Part shown: positions 36,287 to 44,871 of the stretch, piece by piece
Numbering within the stretch: position 1 is the first letter of the stretch
Layout: every line of letters begins with the position of its first letter
Assembly (NCBI RefSeq): GCF_010131535.1
Contig: NZ_WUBS01000023.1
Coordinates: 1 to 56,222 of the forward strand
Direction of reading: 5' to 3'
Length of the DNA: 56,222 nt
Source of the DNA: Acerihabitans arboris
GTDB lineage: Bacteria > Pseudomonadota > Gammaproteobacteria > Enterobacterales > Enterobacteriaceae
The notes under the pieces: generated by a model
Database searches by the model: none
What the model saw: only the letters and a program-made list of their open reading frames with translations
Told to the model about the DNA's origin: nothing
Translations under genes and position numbers: made by a program

Positions 36287-36820
36287 TCAAGACTTTGGGC
36301 TGACTTTCCATGGGATTAGTTCATTTACTTTATTTGCAGGCCAGTACGCTAGATTACCGATTACATGACTCAGCCAGGCCTCCAGGTCAACCCCGCTCAG
36401 CCTTCATGTGCCGATCAGCATGTACAGGATTGCCACACGTCCAACACCATGTTTCTGCCTACAGCAATTCAGAGCAAGGCATTTTCTGCGATATTATTGT
36501 CGGTATGCATTCAGCCACTACGGCAGCGTTCGTTCAACCCCTCCCACAGTTTAAGCCGATATACTGACGCCTTTGCCACATCCGGGTGACGTGACAGTTT
36601 ACTTATTTGAGCCGGGATCCCGTCATACAACGGCTACATCAGCGGCACTGTTGCTTATTCCTCTTCGCCAGCCTCTCGTCCACCTAGGAGCCTCGAATAT
36701 CTACGTCAATGACATACAGTTCACCACTACGCTTTGGCGATTCCGTGGTCAGATCCGTTGGGGCCCCATGTGGACGTCGTGGATTTTCCTATGAACTTGC
36801 ACCTTGCACGATGCTTCCGT
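36287..36820 (-). pseudogene. IS66-family transposase (TnpC) remnant, heavily decayed
   Basis: The minus strand ends with a frame reading E-A-W-L-S-H-V-I-G-N-L, then N-K-V-N-E-L-I-P-W-K before TGA 36287-36289. This matches the C-terminus of the IS66 TnpC at 47283 (E-A-Y-L-R-H-V-L-A-N-I, then N-K-I-K-E-L-L-P-W-N). Upstream, DNA blocks such as CATACAGTTCACC near 36712 and TGGATTTTCCT near 36780 align with the same transposase at about 47740-47815, but the frame is broken many times. The two copies are clearly different IS66 members. A short plus-strand open stretch at 36830-36955 (ERYSHARASLQRLAVSWQML) is unrelated and unrecognised. Confidence 0.7.
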
Positions 36821-36953
36821 TATGCGCCCGTCTTTTACTGAGCGTTATAGCCACGCGCGCGCCAGCCTGCAGCGCCTCGCTGTAAGTTGGCAGATGCTGC
36901 TGCGTATGGGCTATCCGCGCCCTTATATTATTGCAGGCATCACTCAAGCAATA

Positions 36954-37946
36954 TTATAATGTCTGGCCGAAATAAATCTGATAGTTCAAATCAACATTTC
37001 TCACCACTGATTTCCCCGCTAATCTTTTCAACAACAGTTCCGCAGTGGTTTTGCCTATATCAAAGCGGGGTGTGATCACGCTGGCCAATTTTTGCACGTT
37101 GGCCCGGCCGATATCCAACCCATGAAAACCGACAATCGCCATCTGTTCCGGCACCCGGATCCCCTGCGACTGACACTCCAGCAGGGCGCCAACGGCCAAA
37201 TCATCGTTAGTGCAAAATAATGCATCCACGCCGGGAAATTCCCTTTGCGCGCGGATAAACAGCTGACTGCCGAGCGCTATCGATGAGATGCTTTTGGGCA
37301 ACAATTGCAATGGCGTTTTGCCCACCTGTTCCAGGGCCTGGCAGACGCCGCGATAACGGCTGGCATCGCGGGGATCGGCCATTGAGCCAACATAAACAAT
37401 ATTTTTCTTGCCGCTTTCCAATATCGCCTGCGCCATATCATAAGCGGCTTTTTCATTGTCAAAACCCACCTGGATATCCAGATATTCCTCGGTTATATCC
37501 ATTATTTCCGCGATAGGTATATTTGCCATACGTAGAAATTGCCGGGTACGCTCGGTATGTTCCTTACCAGTCAGAATAATGGCATCAATATTATACGAAA
37601 GCAGGTTGATGATTTTTTCTTCTTCAATTTTCGATTCATAATCATAGTTCGCAATGATAGTCTGATAGCTATGGGCTGAGGTTACGGATTCAATCCCCGC
37701 CAACACATCGGAGAAGATTTGATTTTTGAATGAGGGTATGAGAATGCCAATACATTTGCTATGTGAGTTGAGCAGAATTTCCGGCGCGCGGTTAGGGATA
37801 TAATTTATCCCCTCCAAGGCCTTGCTTATTAGTTGTCTACTTTTTTCGGAGACCTGGTTCGGATCGCGCAGATAACGGCTGACAGTCATTTTAGTCACCC
37901 CGGCTAAGGTGGCAATGTCCTGTAGCGTTATCCTGGTGCCTTTCAT
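36954..37946 (-). CDS. idnR: LacI/GntR-type repressor, IdnR-like regulator of idonate/gluconate genes
   Basis: The 330-residue protein starts at ATG 37944-37946, preceded by GGGGAT; a longer reading from 37991 lacks a ribosome site. It has a LacI helix-turn-helix (I-T-L-Q-D-I-A-T-L-A-G-V-T-K-M-T-V-S-R-Y-L) and a periplasmic-binding-protein-like effector domain. It follows E. coli IdnR very closely, for example Y-I-P-N-R-A-P..L-L-N, G-I-L-I-P-S-F-K-N-Q, N-L-L-S-Y-N-I-D and the end A-S-V-I-T-P-R-F-D-I-G. In E. coli IdnR responds to L-idonate or 5-ketogluconate. Here it lies next to an MFS carrier and idnO on the same strand, and strong operator-like palindromes lie upstream of idnO. Confidence 0.88.
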   Translation of the reverse strand: MKGTRITLQDIATLAGVTKMTVSRYLRDPNQVSEKSRQLISKALEGINYIPNRAPEILLNSHSKCIGILIPSFKNQIFSDVLAGIESVTSAHSYQTIIANYDYESKIEEEKIINLLSYNIDAIILTGKEHTERTRQFLRMANIPIAEIMDITEEYLDIQVGFDNEKAAYDMAQAILESGKKNIVYVGSMADPRDASRYRGVCQALEQVGKTPLQLLPKSISSIALGSQLFIRAQREFPGVDALFCTNDDLAVGALLECQSQGIRVPEQMAIVGFHGLDIGRANVQKLASVITPRFDIGKTTAELLLKRLAGKSVVRNVDLNYQIYFGQTL

Positions 37947-38142
37947 TTTTATCCCCGTGATTAAAGCATGCATTATTATACATAACTTCATCTGGGATGC
38001 CTATGAATACGGGTGCAATGGATGGCGGCATAGCTTTCACCGCCGCTGGCGGCGCTTATGCGCCGCCGCTTTAAGTAAAATGCCGGTTTTAATGAGCTAA
38101 CGTATGCGTCTCCTGCTTGAACCAAGCCATGGGGGCCGTGGA

Positions 38143-39429
38143 TCATGATGCGAAGCGTTTACCGCGGGGTGGTAAGCCGGAAGGCTGTGAGACCGCGCGA
38201 ACATTAAACATGATGATCACAGAAATCAGCAGGGCGCTCGACATAAAACCATAGGATATGCTGGGATTGCCAGTCAATCCGTTAAGATAACCGACCAGCC
38301 AAGCGCCGATAAATGCGCCTAACGCCCCGACGCTGTTAATCAGCCCCATTGACACGCCCGAGACATTTTTCGGCAGCAATTCGGGAATCAAGGCAAAGAA
38401 CGGACCGTACGGCGCATACATACAGGCGGCGGCGACCACCAGCAACGCATAGGACCACCAGAAATGCTCATTGCCAATCATATAGGACATGAAAAAAGTG
38501 GCGGAGGCGATCAGCAATAACGGCCAGATAAACACTTTACGATTTTGCATTTTGTCGGACAACCACGAGACGACCAGCATGGTGACAATAGCGGCAAAAT
38601 AGGGTAATGCCGATAACCATCCCACCGCGACGATATCTACGGCGGCGGCGGATTTAATGATGGAAGGCATCCACATCATAAAACCATAGACCCCGACGCT
38701 CCACAACGCATGGACGGAGCACAGCATGATGACATTACGTGATCGCAGGGCTTCGCCATAATTTCGCACCGGTTTGATATTTTGCTGCTCACGATCCATA
38801 GCGGCCTGCAAATCGGCCTTTTCCTGCTCGGTCAGCCAACTGGCCTGCGACGGCTTATCCCTGACCAGGACCCACCAGCAAACGGCCCAGATTACCGCGG
38901 GCAGCCCTTCGAAAATAAACATTTCACGCCAGCCATACGCATTGATCAGATAGCCCGACACTATAGACATCCACAACACGGTAACCGGGTTGCCCAAAAT
39001 CAGGAAGGTGTTGGCCCGCGAACGCTCGTCCTTGGTAAACCAGTTGCTGATGTAAATCAGCATCGCCGGCATCACCGCCGCTTCCACCACCCCTAGCGTA
39101 AACCGAATTGCCAACAGCATCGGTATATTACTGACATAACCGGTGGCGGCGGCGCAAATGCCCCAGAGAATCAAACTGAAAAATATCAGTTTTCTTACGC
39201 TGCGCTTAACCGCATAAATCGCGCCCGGCACCTGGAAGAAAAAGTAGCCGAGAAAAAAAAGGGCGCCAATCAGCGAAGATACGCCTTTGGTGATCCCCAG
39301 ATCCTGTTGAATGCCTGACGCGGCGGCGAAACCGAAGTTTGCACGGTCAAGATAGGCCAAACTGTAGGTAATAAATATGATCGGCATTAAATACCACCAG
39401 CGCCGGACAGCTAATTTCTTATTTAGCAT
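38143..39429 (-). CDS. MFS transporter, anion:cation symporter family; probable sugar-acid importer
   Basis: The 428-residue protein has about 12 membrane segments. Its ACS-type start is W-W-Y-L-M-P-I-I-F-I-T-Y-S-L-A-Y-L-D-R-A-N-F-G-F-A, followed by G-A-L-F-F-L-G-Y-F-F-F-Q-V-P-G. It lies 91 bases downstream of idnO and about 200 bases upstream of idnR, all in one direction. Idonate loci of E. coli use IdnT, a GntP-family carrier, so this MFS protein is a non-homologous replacement whose likely cargo is L-idonate, 5-keto-D-gluconate or a related hexonate. It is only distantly related to the MFS protein at 5112. The substrate is inferred from context. Confidence 0.85.
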   Translation of the reverse strand: MLNKKLAVRRWWYLMPIIFITYSLAYLDRANFGFAAASGIQQDLGITKGVSSLIGALFFLGYFFFQVPGAIYAVKRSVRKLIFFSLILWGICAAATGYVSNIPMLLAIRFTLGVVEAAVMPAMLIYISNWFTKDERSRANTFLILGNPVTVLWMSIVSGYLINAYGWREMFIFEGLPAVIWAVCWWVLVRDKPSQASWLTEQEKADLQAAMDREQQNIKPVRNYGEALRSRNVIMLCSVHALWSVGVYGFMMWMPSIIKSAAAVDIVAVGWLSALPYFAAIVTMLVVSWLSDKMQNRKVFIWPLLLIASATFFMSYMIGNEHFWWSYALLVVAAACMYAPYGPFFALIPELLPKNVSGVSMGLINSVGALGAFIGAWLVGYLNGLTGNPSISYGFMSSALLISVIIMFNVRAVSQPSGLPPRGKRFAS

Positions 39430-39520
39430 AGTGCCAATTCCTCAGTGCAAAGATATTGATTTTATGGCCGACGCAGTCAGCCATTATTCTATTAATTGAT
39501 CAAATATTTAACTATGCCGA

Positions 39521-40285
39521 TTATACCGCCGCCAGCATTCCGCCATCGACAAAAATAATATGGCCATTGACAAAATCCGAGGCCGGCGTGGATAAAAATA
39601 CGGCGGCTCCGATTAATTCTTCGGGATTGCCCCAGCGAGCAGCAGGGGTGCGTTTAAATAGCCAGTCAGAAAACTCTTTATTCTCCACCAGCGCTTTGGT
39701 CATGTCGGTGGCAAAATATCCTGGGGCAATGCCATTAACCTGGATGTTATAAGCGGCCAATTCAACGCACATACCGCGGGTCAGCATTTTCACAGCCCCT
39801 TTTGACGCAGCATAGGGGGTAATGGTTTCGCGGCCGAGTTCGCTTTGCATTGAGCAAATATTGATAATCTTGCCGTTGCGGCGCGCCATCATTCTTTTCG
39901 CCACCTGCTGCGAGACCAAAAATACCGATTTCTGGTTAACATCAATCACCTTGTCCCATTCGCTCTCAGGAAATTCGACGAAAGGATAGCGGCGCTGAAT
40001 GCCGGCATTGTTAATCAAAATATCAATCGGCCCAATTCGCGATTCAATGTCGTCTATGGCGGCCACTATTTCTGCCGAAGCGGTGACGTTGAAACCACAG
40101 CCAGACGCATTAATATCTAGCGCCCGCAGTTTGGCCACCGCCTCGTCCGCCCGCTCTTGGGTGATATCGTTTACGATAATTTCCGCCCCATATTCGCCTA
40201 ATCCGCGGGCCAGCAAATACCCAATGCCCTGGGCTGATCCGGTGATCAAAGCGCGTTTTCCGGTTAAATCAAATAAATTTTTCAC
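39521..40285 (-). CDS. idnO: 5-keto-D-gluconate 5-reductase (gluconate 5-dehydrogenase)
   Basis: The 254-residue classical SDR closely resembles E. coli IdnO. The cofactor motif is T-G-S-A-Q-G-I-G (about 15-22), N-N-A-G lies at 92-95 and the catalytic residues are S145, Y158 and K162 (in I-T-P-Y-A-A-S-K-G). The C-terminal G-H-I-I-F-V-D-G-G-M matches too. It interconverts 5-ketogluconate and D-gluconate. The start is GTG 40283-40285, with GAGG upstream. IdnD (idonate dehydrogenase) and a gluconate kinase are not in the window, so the pathway would need genes elsewhere. Expression is probably controlled by the nested palindrome at 40306-40335. Confidence 0.92.
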   Translation of the reverse strand: MKNLFDLTGKRALITGSAQGIGYLLARGLGEYGAEIIVNDITQERADEAVAKLRALDINASGCGFNVTASAEIVAAIDDIESRIGPIDILINNAGIQRRYPFVEFPESEWDKVIDVNQKSVFLVSQQVAKRMMARRNGKIINICSMQSELGRETITPYAASKGAVKMLTRGMCVELAAYNIQVNGIAPGYFATDMTKALVENKEFSDWLFKRTPAARWGNPEELIGAAVFLSTPASDFVNGHIIFVDGGMLAAV

Positions 40286-40305
40286 ATAAACCTCTTTTTT
40301 ATTTA

Positions 40306-40335
40306 CTGTTACGCGTAACTGTATACGCGTAACAG
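40306..40335. promoter_or_regulatory. Tandem/nested IdnR-GntR type operator upstream of idnO
   Basis: CTGTTACGCGTA (40306-40317) and TACGCGTAACAG (40324-40335) are perfect inverted repeats separated by 6 bases. Each half also contains a small palindrome of its own (TTACGCGTAA and TACGCGTA), with centres 14 bases apart. The TGTTAC...GTAACA pattern is that of GntR/IdnR operators in E. coli. It lies 21 bases upstream of the idnO start, where a repressor would block the promoter. Confidence 0.75.
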
Positions 40336-40752
40336 TTTCAAAAAAAAGATGTATGTCACAATTTTAAGTAAAAGCACAAAAAAGGCGGTTCTCTGTTGGT
40401 GGGCTATACCGCCGCCTGCTTTGAGGCGCTTGACGTAATCACCATATTGGACTGCGGCCCGGCCTGGCGTAAACTCAATGGGCCGATTGAGGGGTAGATA
40501 ATGATTTTACGCGAAAATAATCGTCCTAGCGAAAGCCAACATGACGCGGGAATGGGAACAAGGATTGGCAGCATTAATAATAAAAAACATTCGGCAAGCA
40601 CCCTGGATATCAAAATAAAACAAGCAACGATGCGCATGGTTGCTCCCCAGGAAAAACGTTGCATCAACCATCCCGCCACCATCGGCTCAAGGAGTGTCCC
40701 TACCCTAGTCCTGATATGGGCTATCTCACGTCAATTCCTGGGCATGATTTTT
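40336..40752. other. Gap between idnO promoter and the TauE gene; decayed coding DNA
   Basis: On the plus strand about 40400-40498 reads as a protein-like tail (GGSLLVGYTAACFEALDVIT, then I-L-D-C-G-P-A-W-R-K) ending in TAG at 40496. It has no start and no recognised family. The minus strand 40404-40682 is open, with hydrophobic content but no clear family. I consider both to be debris of lost genes. No terminator was found. Confidence 0.35.
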
Positions 40753-41514
40753 CTATGCCACCAGCATCACCACCCCCACCCCAATCAGCACCAGGCAAAA
40801 AGCAAGCTTCAGCCATAGGACGGGTAATTTATGCGCCAACGCCACTCCCCAGGATACGCTCACCACACCCCCGACAGCCAGCGGCAAGCCGATAATCCAG
40901 TCCACTTGTCCGGCATGAGCATAGGAAAACAACGCCGCCAATGCCCCGGGCACCACCAAAGCCAAGGCAATCCCCTGCGCCTGGGTCTGCGTAAAGCCGA
41001 AAAGCATCACCAAGGCCGGCACGACCACCAGCCCGCCGCCGATGGTGAAAATGCCCGACATAAACCCGCTCGCCACCCCCAAAACAGGCAGGAATTTCGC
41101 CGACAATTTAGCGGGTGCGGCAGCCGGGTGGCTCCGGCTGTTAAACCATTGCCAGATATAATAAGCCGCCAGCACCAGCAAAAAGGCGGCAAAGAATTTT
41201 TGCAGCCGTTCTCCCGCGATAGCCGTCGCCATTTGCGCGGCGAACCATGCGGAGACGGTGGCGTACAGGCATAGCACCAGCGTCTGGCGGAGATCGATTT
41301 TGTTGCGCTGACGGTAACGCAAGAAACCGATCATCACATTGGGGGTCACCATAATCAACGCAGTGCCCTGCGCCAGATGCTGATCCATGCCAAAAAACAG
41401 GCCCAGCACCGGAATGGCGATCAATCCACCGCCGATGCCCAACATCCCCCCGCAGATACCCAAACCAACGCCCAAAATAAAACAGGTCACCATCTCGGAA
41501 ATCAACATATTCAC
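40753..41514 (-). CDS. TauE/SafE-family membrane transporter (DUF81)
   Basis: The 253-residue protein has about 8 hydrophobic helices and two internally repeated glycine motifs: G-I-C-G-G-M-L-G-I-G-G-G-L-I-A-I-P near the start, and F-M-S-G-I-F-T-I-G-G-G-L-V-V-V-P in the middle. This is the signature of TauE/SafE permeases, which export sulfite, sulfoacetate or other small anions. It is the last gene of the minus-strand operon beginning at 46005, 70 bases after the RidA stop. Export of an organic or sulfur-containing end product of that pathway is possible but is inference. Confidence 0.85.
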   Translation of the reverse strand: MNMLISEMVTCFILGVGLGICGGMLGIGGGLIAIPVLGLFFGMDQHLAQGTALIMVTPNVMIGFLRYRQRNKIDLRQTLVLCLYATVSAWFAAQMATAIAGERLQKFFAAFLLVLAAYYIWQWFNSRSHPAAAPAKLSAKFLPVLGVASGFMSGIFTIGGGLVVVPALVMLFGFTQTQAQGIALALVVPGALAALFSYAHAGQVDWIIGLPLAVGGVVSVSWGVALAHKLPVLWLKLAFCLVLIGVGVVMLVA

Positions 41515-41584
41515 TATTAAACCGGTTAATACTGCTCGCCCTCATGCCATTGTGGCTTATCCGGCCGGCACAAGACAGGGGGGT

Positions 41585-41974
41585 TTATCCACATACCGCC
41601 GTCAGCTGGATCTCGACCAAATAATTGTGGTGCAGTTCCGGTACCGGGATGATGGCCCGCGCGGGTTTATGCGCCTGCAGATATTGCGCATAGATATGAT
41701 TGAATGTGGGCCAGTGCTCTACGCCGGCGATATACGCCGTGCACTGAGCGACCTGCGCCCAGCCGCATCCCGCCGCCGCCAGTATATGCTGGCACAGGTC
41801 AAGCGCGGCGCGCGCCTGCGCGGTGAAATCCGCCTCGGGCGATACCGTCACCGGCAACACGCCTGAAACAAACACCAGATTGCCGGTTTTCACCGCATGG
41901 GAATAATGGCCGGCCGGCGGCGGCGCCTCCAGCGTCATAATACTGTGCAGTAAGGTCGTTTTTTCTTCAGGCAT
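41585..41974 (-). CDS. RidA/YjgF-family protein (enamine/imine deaminase)
   Basis: The protein is 129 residues from the ATG at 41974 (M-P-E-E-K), preferred because GGAG lies just upstream; an in-frame ATG at 41992 precedes that site. Family features include A-P-P-P-A-G-H-Y-S-H-A-V..G-N-L-V-F-V-S-G, and P-A-R-A-I-I-P-V-P-E-L-H, where the Arg is the catalytic anion-binding residue. RidA proteins hydrolyse reactive enamine/imine intermediates released by PLP-dependent dehydratases. The operon contains such a dehydratase-family gene (44872-46005), which gives a coherent role. It is a divergent member (RidA-5/6 type perhaps) rather than the housekeeping one. Confidence 0.88.
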   Translation of the reverse strand: MPEEKTTLLHSIMTLEAPPPAGHYSHAVKTGNLVFVSGVLPVTVSPEADFTAQARAALDLCQHILAAAGCGWAQVAQCTAYIAGVEHWPTFNHIYAQYLQAHKPARAIIPVPELHHNYLVEIQLTAVCG

Positions 41975-41992
41975 AGTTAACTCCTTTTTCAT

Positions 41993-43207
41993 TTATTGCG
42001 CCCCGCCGGCGGGCAGGAATCGCTCAACCAGCCGGGACCAGTAGGCGGCGCCGGTCACCAGGTTTTCATCGTTGAAATCATAACCGGGATTGTGCAGCAT
42101 CTTATCGATCTGCGCTTCGCCATTGCCGATGCGTACCAGGCAACCGGGACGGGCCTGCAGCATATAGGCGAAATCCTCACTGCCGGTAAGTAAATCCATA
42201 TTGCCGTCTACGTTCTCCTCACCCACCAGCTCCGCGGCAACCCGCAGCGCGAAAGCCGTTTCCCGTTCACTGTTCTTGACCACCGGGTACCCCTCCACAT
42301 AATCAATCTCGGCGCTAAGGCCCAGACTGGCCGCCTGGAGTTGCACGATATCGGTAATGCGCCGCCGGAGCAGCGAACGGATGGCCGGATCAAAACTGCG
42401 AACGCTCAGCCCCAGCTTGACCTCCGCCGGGATCACGTTCAGCGCCTTGCCTCCCTGGACCGTACCGATAGTGATCACCGCCGTCTGGTCCGGCGGCACA
42501 TTGCGCGCCACCACGGTCTGCAGCGCCATAATGATACTGGCGGCGCCGACCACGGGATCCTGGGCCAGATGGGGGCGGGCCGCATGACCGCCCACCCCGC
42601 GCACGGTAATGAACACCCGATCGCCGGCGGCCATAAACTCGCCGCCGCGGCTCATCAGTCGCCCGACTGGTTTACCCGGATGGTTATGCATGGCGAATAC
42701 CGCATCGCAGGGGAACTGCTCAAACAGTCCCGCATTCACCATCCGCTGTCCGCCGCTATCAAAGCCCCGTTCTTCAGCCGGCTGGAAAATCAAATGCAAT
42801 GTGCCGTCAAAACAGCGGGTGGAAGCCAGGTATTGCGCCGCGCCCAGCAGCATGGTCATATGGCCGTCATGGCCGCAAGCATGCATCTTGCCAGGCTGGC
42901 GGCTGACATGGTCAAAGGTGTTTTCCTCATGGATAGGCAGCGCATCCATATCCGCACGCAGCCCAATGGCGCGAGTGGAGCAACCGGCGCGCAATGTTCC
43001 GACTACGCCGGTTCCCGCGACACCGGTGGTAACCTGATACCCATGCTCCGTCAACAGCGCCGCAATGGTGCCGGCGGTATGCTGCTCTTCAAACGCCAGT
43101 TCCGGATGCTGATGGAACCGGCGCCGCAACGCGATTAATTCAGCGCGCAACGGCTCCAGATCGGCCAAGGTTGCGCAACGCTGGTTTTTTGTCATTGTGT
43201 TATCCAT
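41993..43207 (-). CDS. M20-family amidohydrolase (hippurate / N-acyl-amino-acid hydrolase)
   Basis: The 404-residue metallo-amidohydrolase has an M20D layout: R-R-x-F-H-Q-H-P-E-L-A-F-E-E, the metal site H-A-C-G-H-D-G-H (C111, H113), Q-P-A-E-E (catalytic E145-E146) and the lid domain from about residue 190 to 305. The C-terminal metal His lies in M-L-H-N-P-G-Y-D-F-N-D-E. Such enzymes release the amino acid from N-acyl or benzoyl conjugates in the cytoplasm. It lies between the YfcC-type carrier gene (29 bases upstream) and RidA (18 bases downstream of its stop). It probably deacylates a compound imported by that carrier. Confidence 0.9.
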   Translation of the reverse strand: MDNTMTKNQRCATLADLEPLRAELIALRRRFHQHPELAFEEQHTAGTIAALLTEHGYQVTTGVAGTGVVGTLRAGCSTRAIGLRADMDALPIHEENTFDHVSRQPGKMHACGHDGHMTMLLGAAQYLASTRCFDGTLHLIFQPAEERGFDSGGQRMVNAGLFEQFPCDAVFAMHNHPGKPVGRLMSRGGEFMAAGDRVFITVRGVGGHAARPHLAQDPVVGAASIIMALQTVVARNVPPDQTAVITIGTVQGGKALNVIPAEVKLGLSVRSFDPAIRSLLRRRITDIVQLQAASLGLSAEIDYVEGYPVVKNSERETAFALRVAAELVGEENVDGNMDLLTGSEDFAYMLQARPGCLVRIGNGEAQIDKMLHNPGYDFNDENLVTGAAYWSRLVERFLPAGGAQ

Positions 43208-43236
43208 ATCTCATCTCCCGATGTCGGTCCAGCCGG

Positions 43237-44649
43237 TTAAAAGGGTCCCCATTGGATCTCCACGCCGATAATCAATGCAATAACCGACACCACCGTCCAA
43301 ACCAGAGTCAGGGGAAAGACGAATCGCAGCCATTGGCCGTAGCCGATGCGGCCAATGGCCAGCACCGCCATCATTACCCCTGAAGTAGGGTTGACGGAGT
43401 TGATTACCCCCTCGCCAAGTAATATGGTTTCCACCGTTACCTGGCGGGTAATATGCAGCGCATCCCCCAGCGGGACATACAGCGGCACCAGCGCGGCCGA
43501 CTCGCCGGAGCCAGAGGAAATGGCGATGTGCATCACCGCGGCGCTGATGAACATACCCAGGGCGGCGAACATTTCACTCAGCGGCGCCAGCAAGCCGGCA
43601 ATGGCATTCACGATGGTATCCAGGATATGGCCCTGTCCAAGAACCAGCGCGATGGCTCGCGCCAGGCCGACAATCAACGCGCCGGGAATCAATAGCGCGC
43701 AACCCTTAAGAAAGCTATCGGCGATGGCCCCGGCAGAGAAACGGGCGATAAGGCCGACGCCAATGGCGATGATGATGAACATCGCCGACATTTCATTCTC
43801 CGACCACTGGAAATTGATGGCGCCATAAATAAACGTCAGCAGGGCCAGGGTGGTAAAAGCCAGTATTAGCCAATGGGCCGGCGTCACTGTCGCCACGATA
43901 TGCTGTTGCGGGCTATCGTCTTCATTGGTTAATCCCTGGCGCCGGCAACGACGGGCGTAGAGCGTAAGGAAAACGATTGCGCACAAGGCAAAAACAATAT
44001 ATACCGCCAGGCGAAAACCCATGCCGGAAAATAGCGGTAGTTCCGCCAGGCGTTGCGCCAGCCCGGTGGTGCCGGGGTTGATGATGGCGGAATTAAAGCC
44101 GGAATAGGTGCCCAGATAAATCAGGCCGACGCCAAAGATGCGCGGCAGATTCATAGAGCGGGCCAGCAGCATCCCCAAAGGTATAAAGGCCACCACGGAA
44201 TTGATGACCACGCCGGTGGTGCCCAATACCGAAAACACCGCGCACACGCTGATGATAATGAGGGTATCGCTGCTGCCTTTCCTGCGCGCCATCGCATTAA
44301 GCGCGTTGCTCAGGGCGCCGGATTGTTCCAGCACATTAACGGCGCCGCCGGTAAACAGGATCAGGAAAATAATGGGCGCGGATTTGACCATCCCGTCGGC
44401 AATAAAAGTAAACAGTTCTCCGACGCCTACGCCGCTGCGCGCTACCGGGTGAAGACTGCCGGGTACGGCGAATTTCACACCGTCGCGTAATATATGGTTG
44501 AACTCGCCGGGAGGAACAATCCATGTCGCCGCCGCGGTGATGGCCAGCATAATAAACAACAGAACATAAGGATTGATGGAACCGGCCTTTTTTATCCGCT
44601 TTCCCGCCGGAGATTCTTGCGCCGGGCTTGATGCTATATTGTGCTGCAT
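43237..44649 (-). CDS. YfcC/DcuC-type anion or amino-acid carrier
   Basis: The protein is 470 residues from the ATG at 44649, chosen because GGGAGG lies about 6 bases upstream. It has about 12 hydrophobic segments. The N-terminal I-N-P-Y-V-L-L-F-I-M-L-A-I-T-A-A-A-T-W-I-V-P-P-G-E-F is the YfcC/ArcD-like start, and the central S-G-S-G-E-S-A-A-L-V-P-L and C-terminal N-S-V-N-P-T-S-G motifs are typical. Family members carry dicarboxylates, basic amino acids or peptides. Its location with a deacylase and a D-hydroxy-amino-acid dehydratase suggests uptake of an acylated amino acid. Exact substrate unknown. Confidence 0.85.
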   Translation of the reverse strand: MQHNIASSPAQESPAGKRIKKAGSINPYVLLFIMLAITAAATWIVPPGEFNHILRDGVKFAVPGSLHPVARSGVGVGELFTFIADGMVKSAPIIFLILFTGGAVNVLEQSGALSNALNAMARRKGSSDTLIIISVCAVFSVLGTTGVVINSVVAFIPLGMLLARSMNLPRIFGVGLIYLGTYSGFNSAIINPGTTGLAQRLAELPLFSGMGFRLAVYIVFALCAIVFLTLYARRCRRQGLTNEDDSPQQHIVATVTPAHWLILAFTTLALLTFIYGAINFQWSENEMSAMFIIIAIGVGLIARFSAGAIADSFLKGCALLIPGALIVGLARAIALVLGQGHILDTIVNAIAGLLAPLSEMFAALGMFISAAVMHIAISSGSGESAALVPLYVPLGDALHITRQVTVETILLGEGVINSVNPTSGVMMAVLAIGRIGYGQWLRFVFPLTLVWTVVSVIALIIGVEIQWGPF

Positions 44650-44871
44650 AGGTGCCTCCCCCAAAGAAAAATTAAAAAATCATTAATAAAGCCTCGATTT
44701 CACTGCCTGGATATCCCGCCCTGATGTTCGGAAATGCCTGCTTGCGGCGCATCGTCGGCGTACCGGCGCCCTTGCCATACGCCGATGTCGCGGACTGGCC
44801 TGACGACGGCCAGTGGTAAACCGGATTGGCAGACTCGGCGCCCGCCTGCCGTTAACGGTGGGCGATGCTAC

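Noticed and set aside
40404..40682. Minus-strand hydrophobic frame, considered as a transporter fragment
   Set aside because: No transporter motif is convincing, the frame has odd composition and the plus strand also shows gene-like debris; left as unassigned.
42341..43138. 265-codon plus-strand open frame
   Set aside because: It lies fully antisense to the M20 amidohydrolase, whose catalytic motifs are intact; no ribosome site or recognisable domain.
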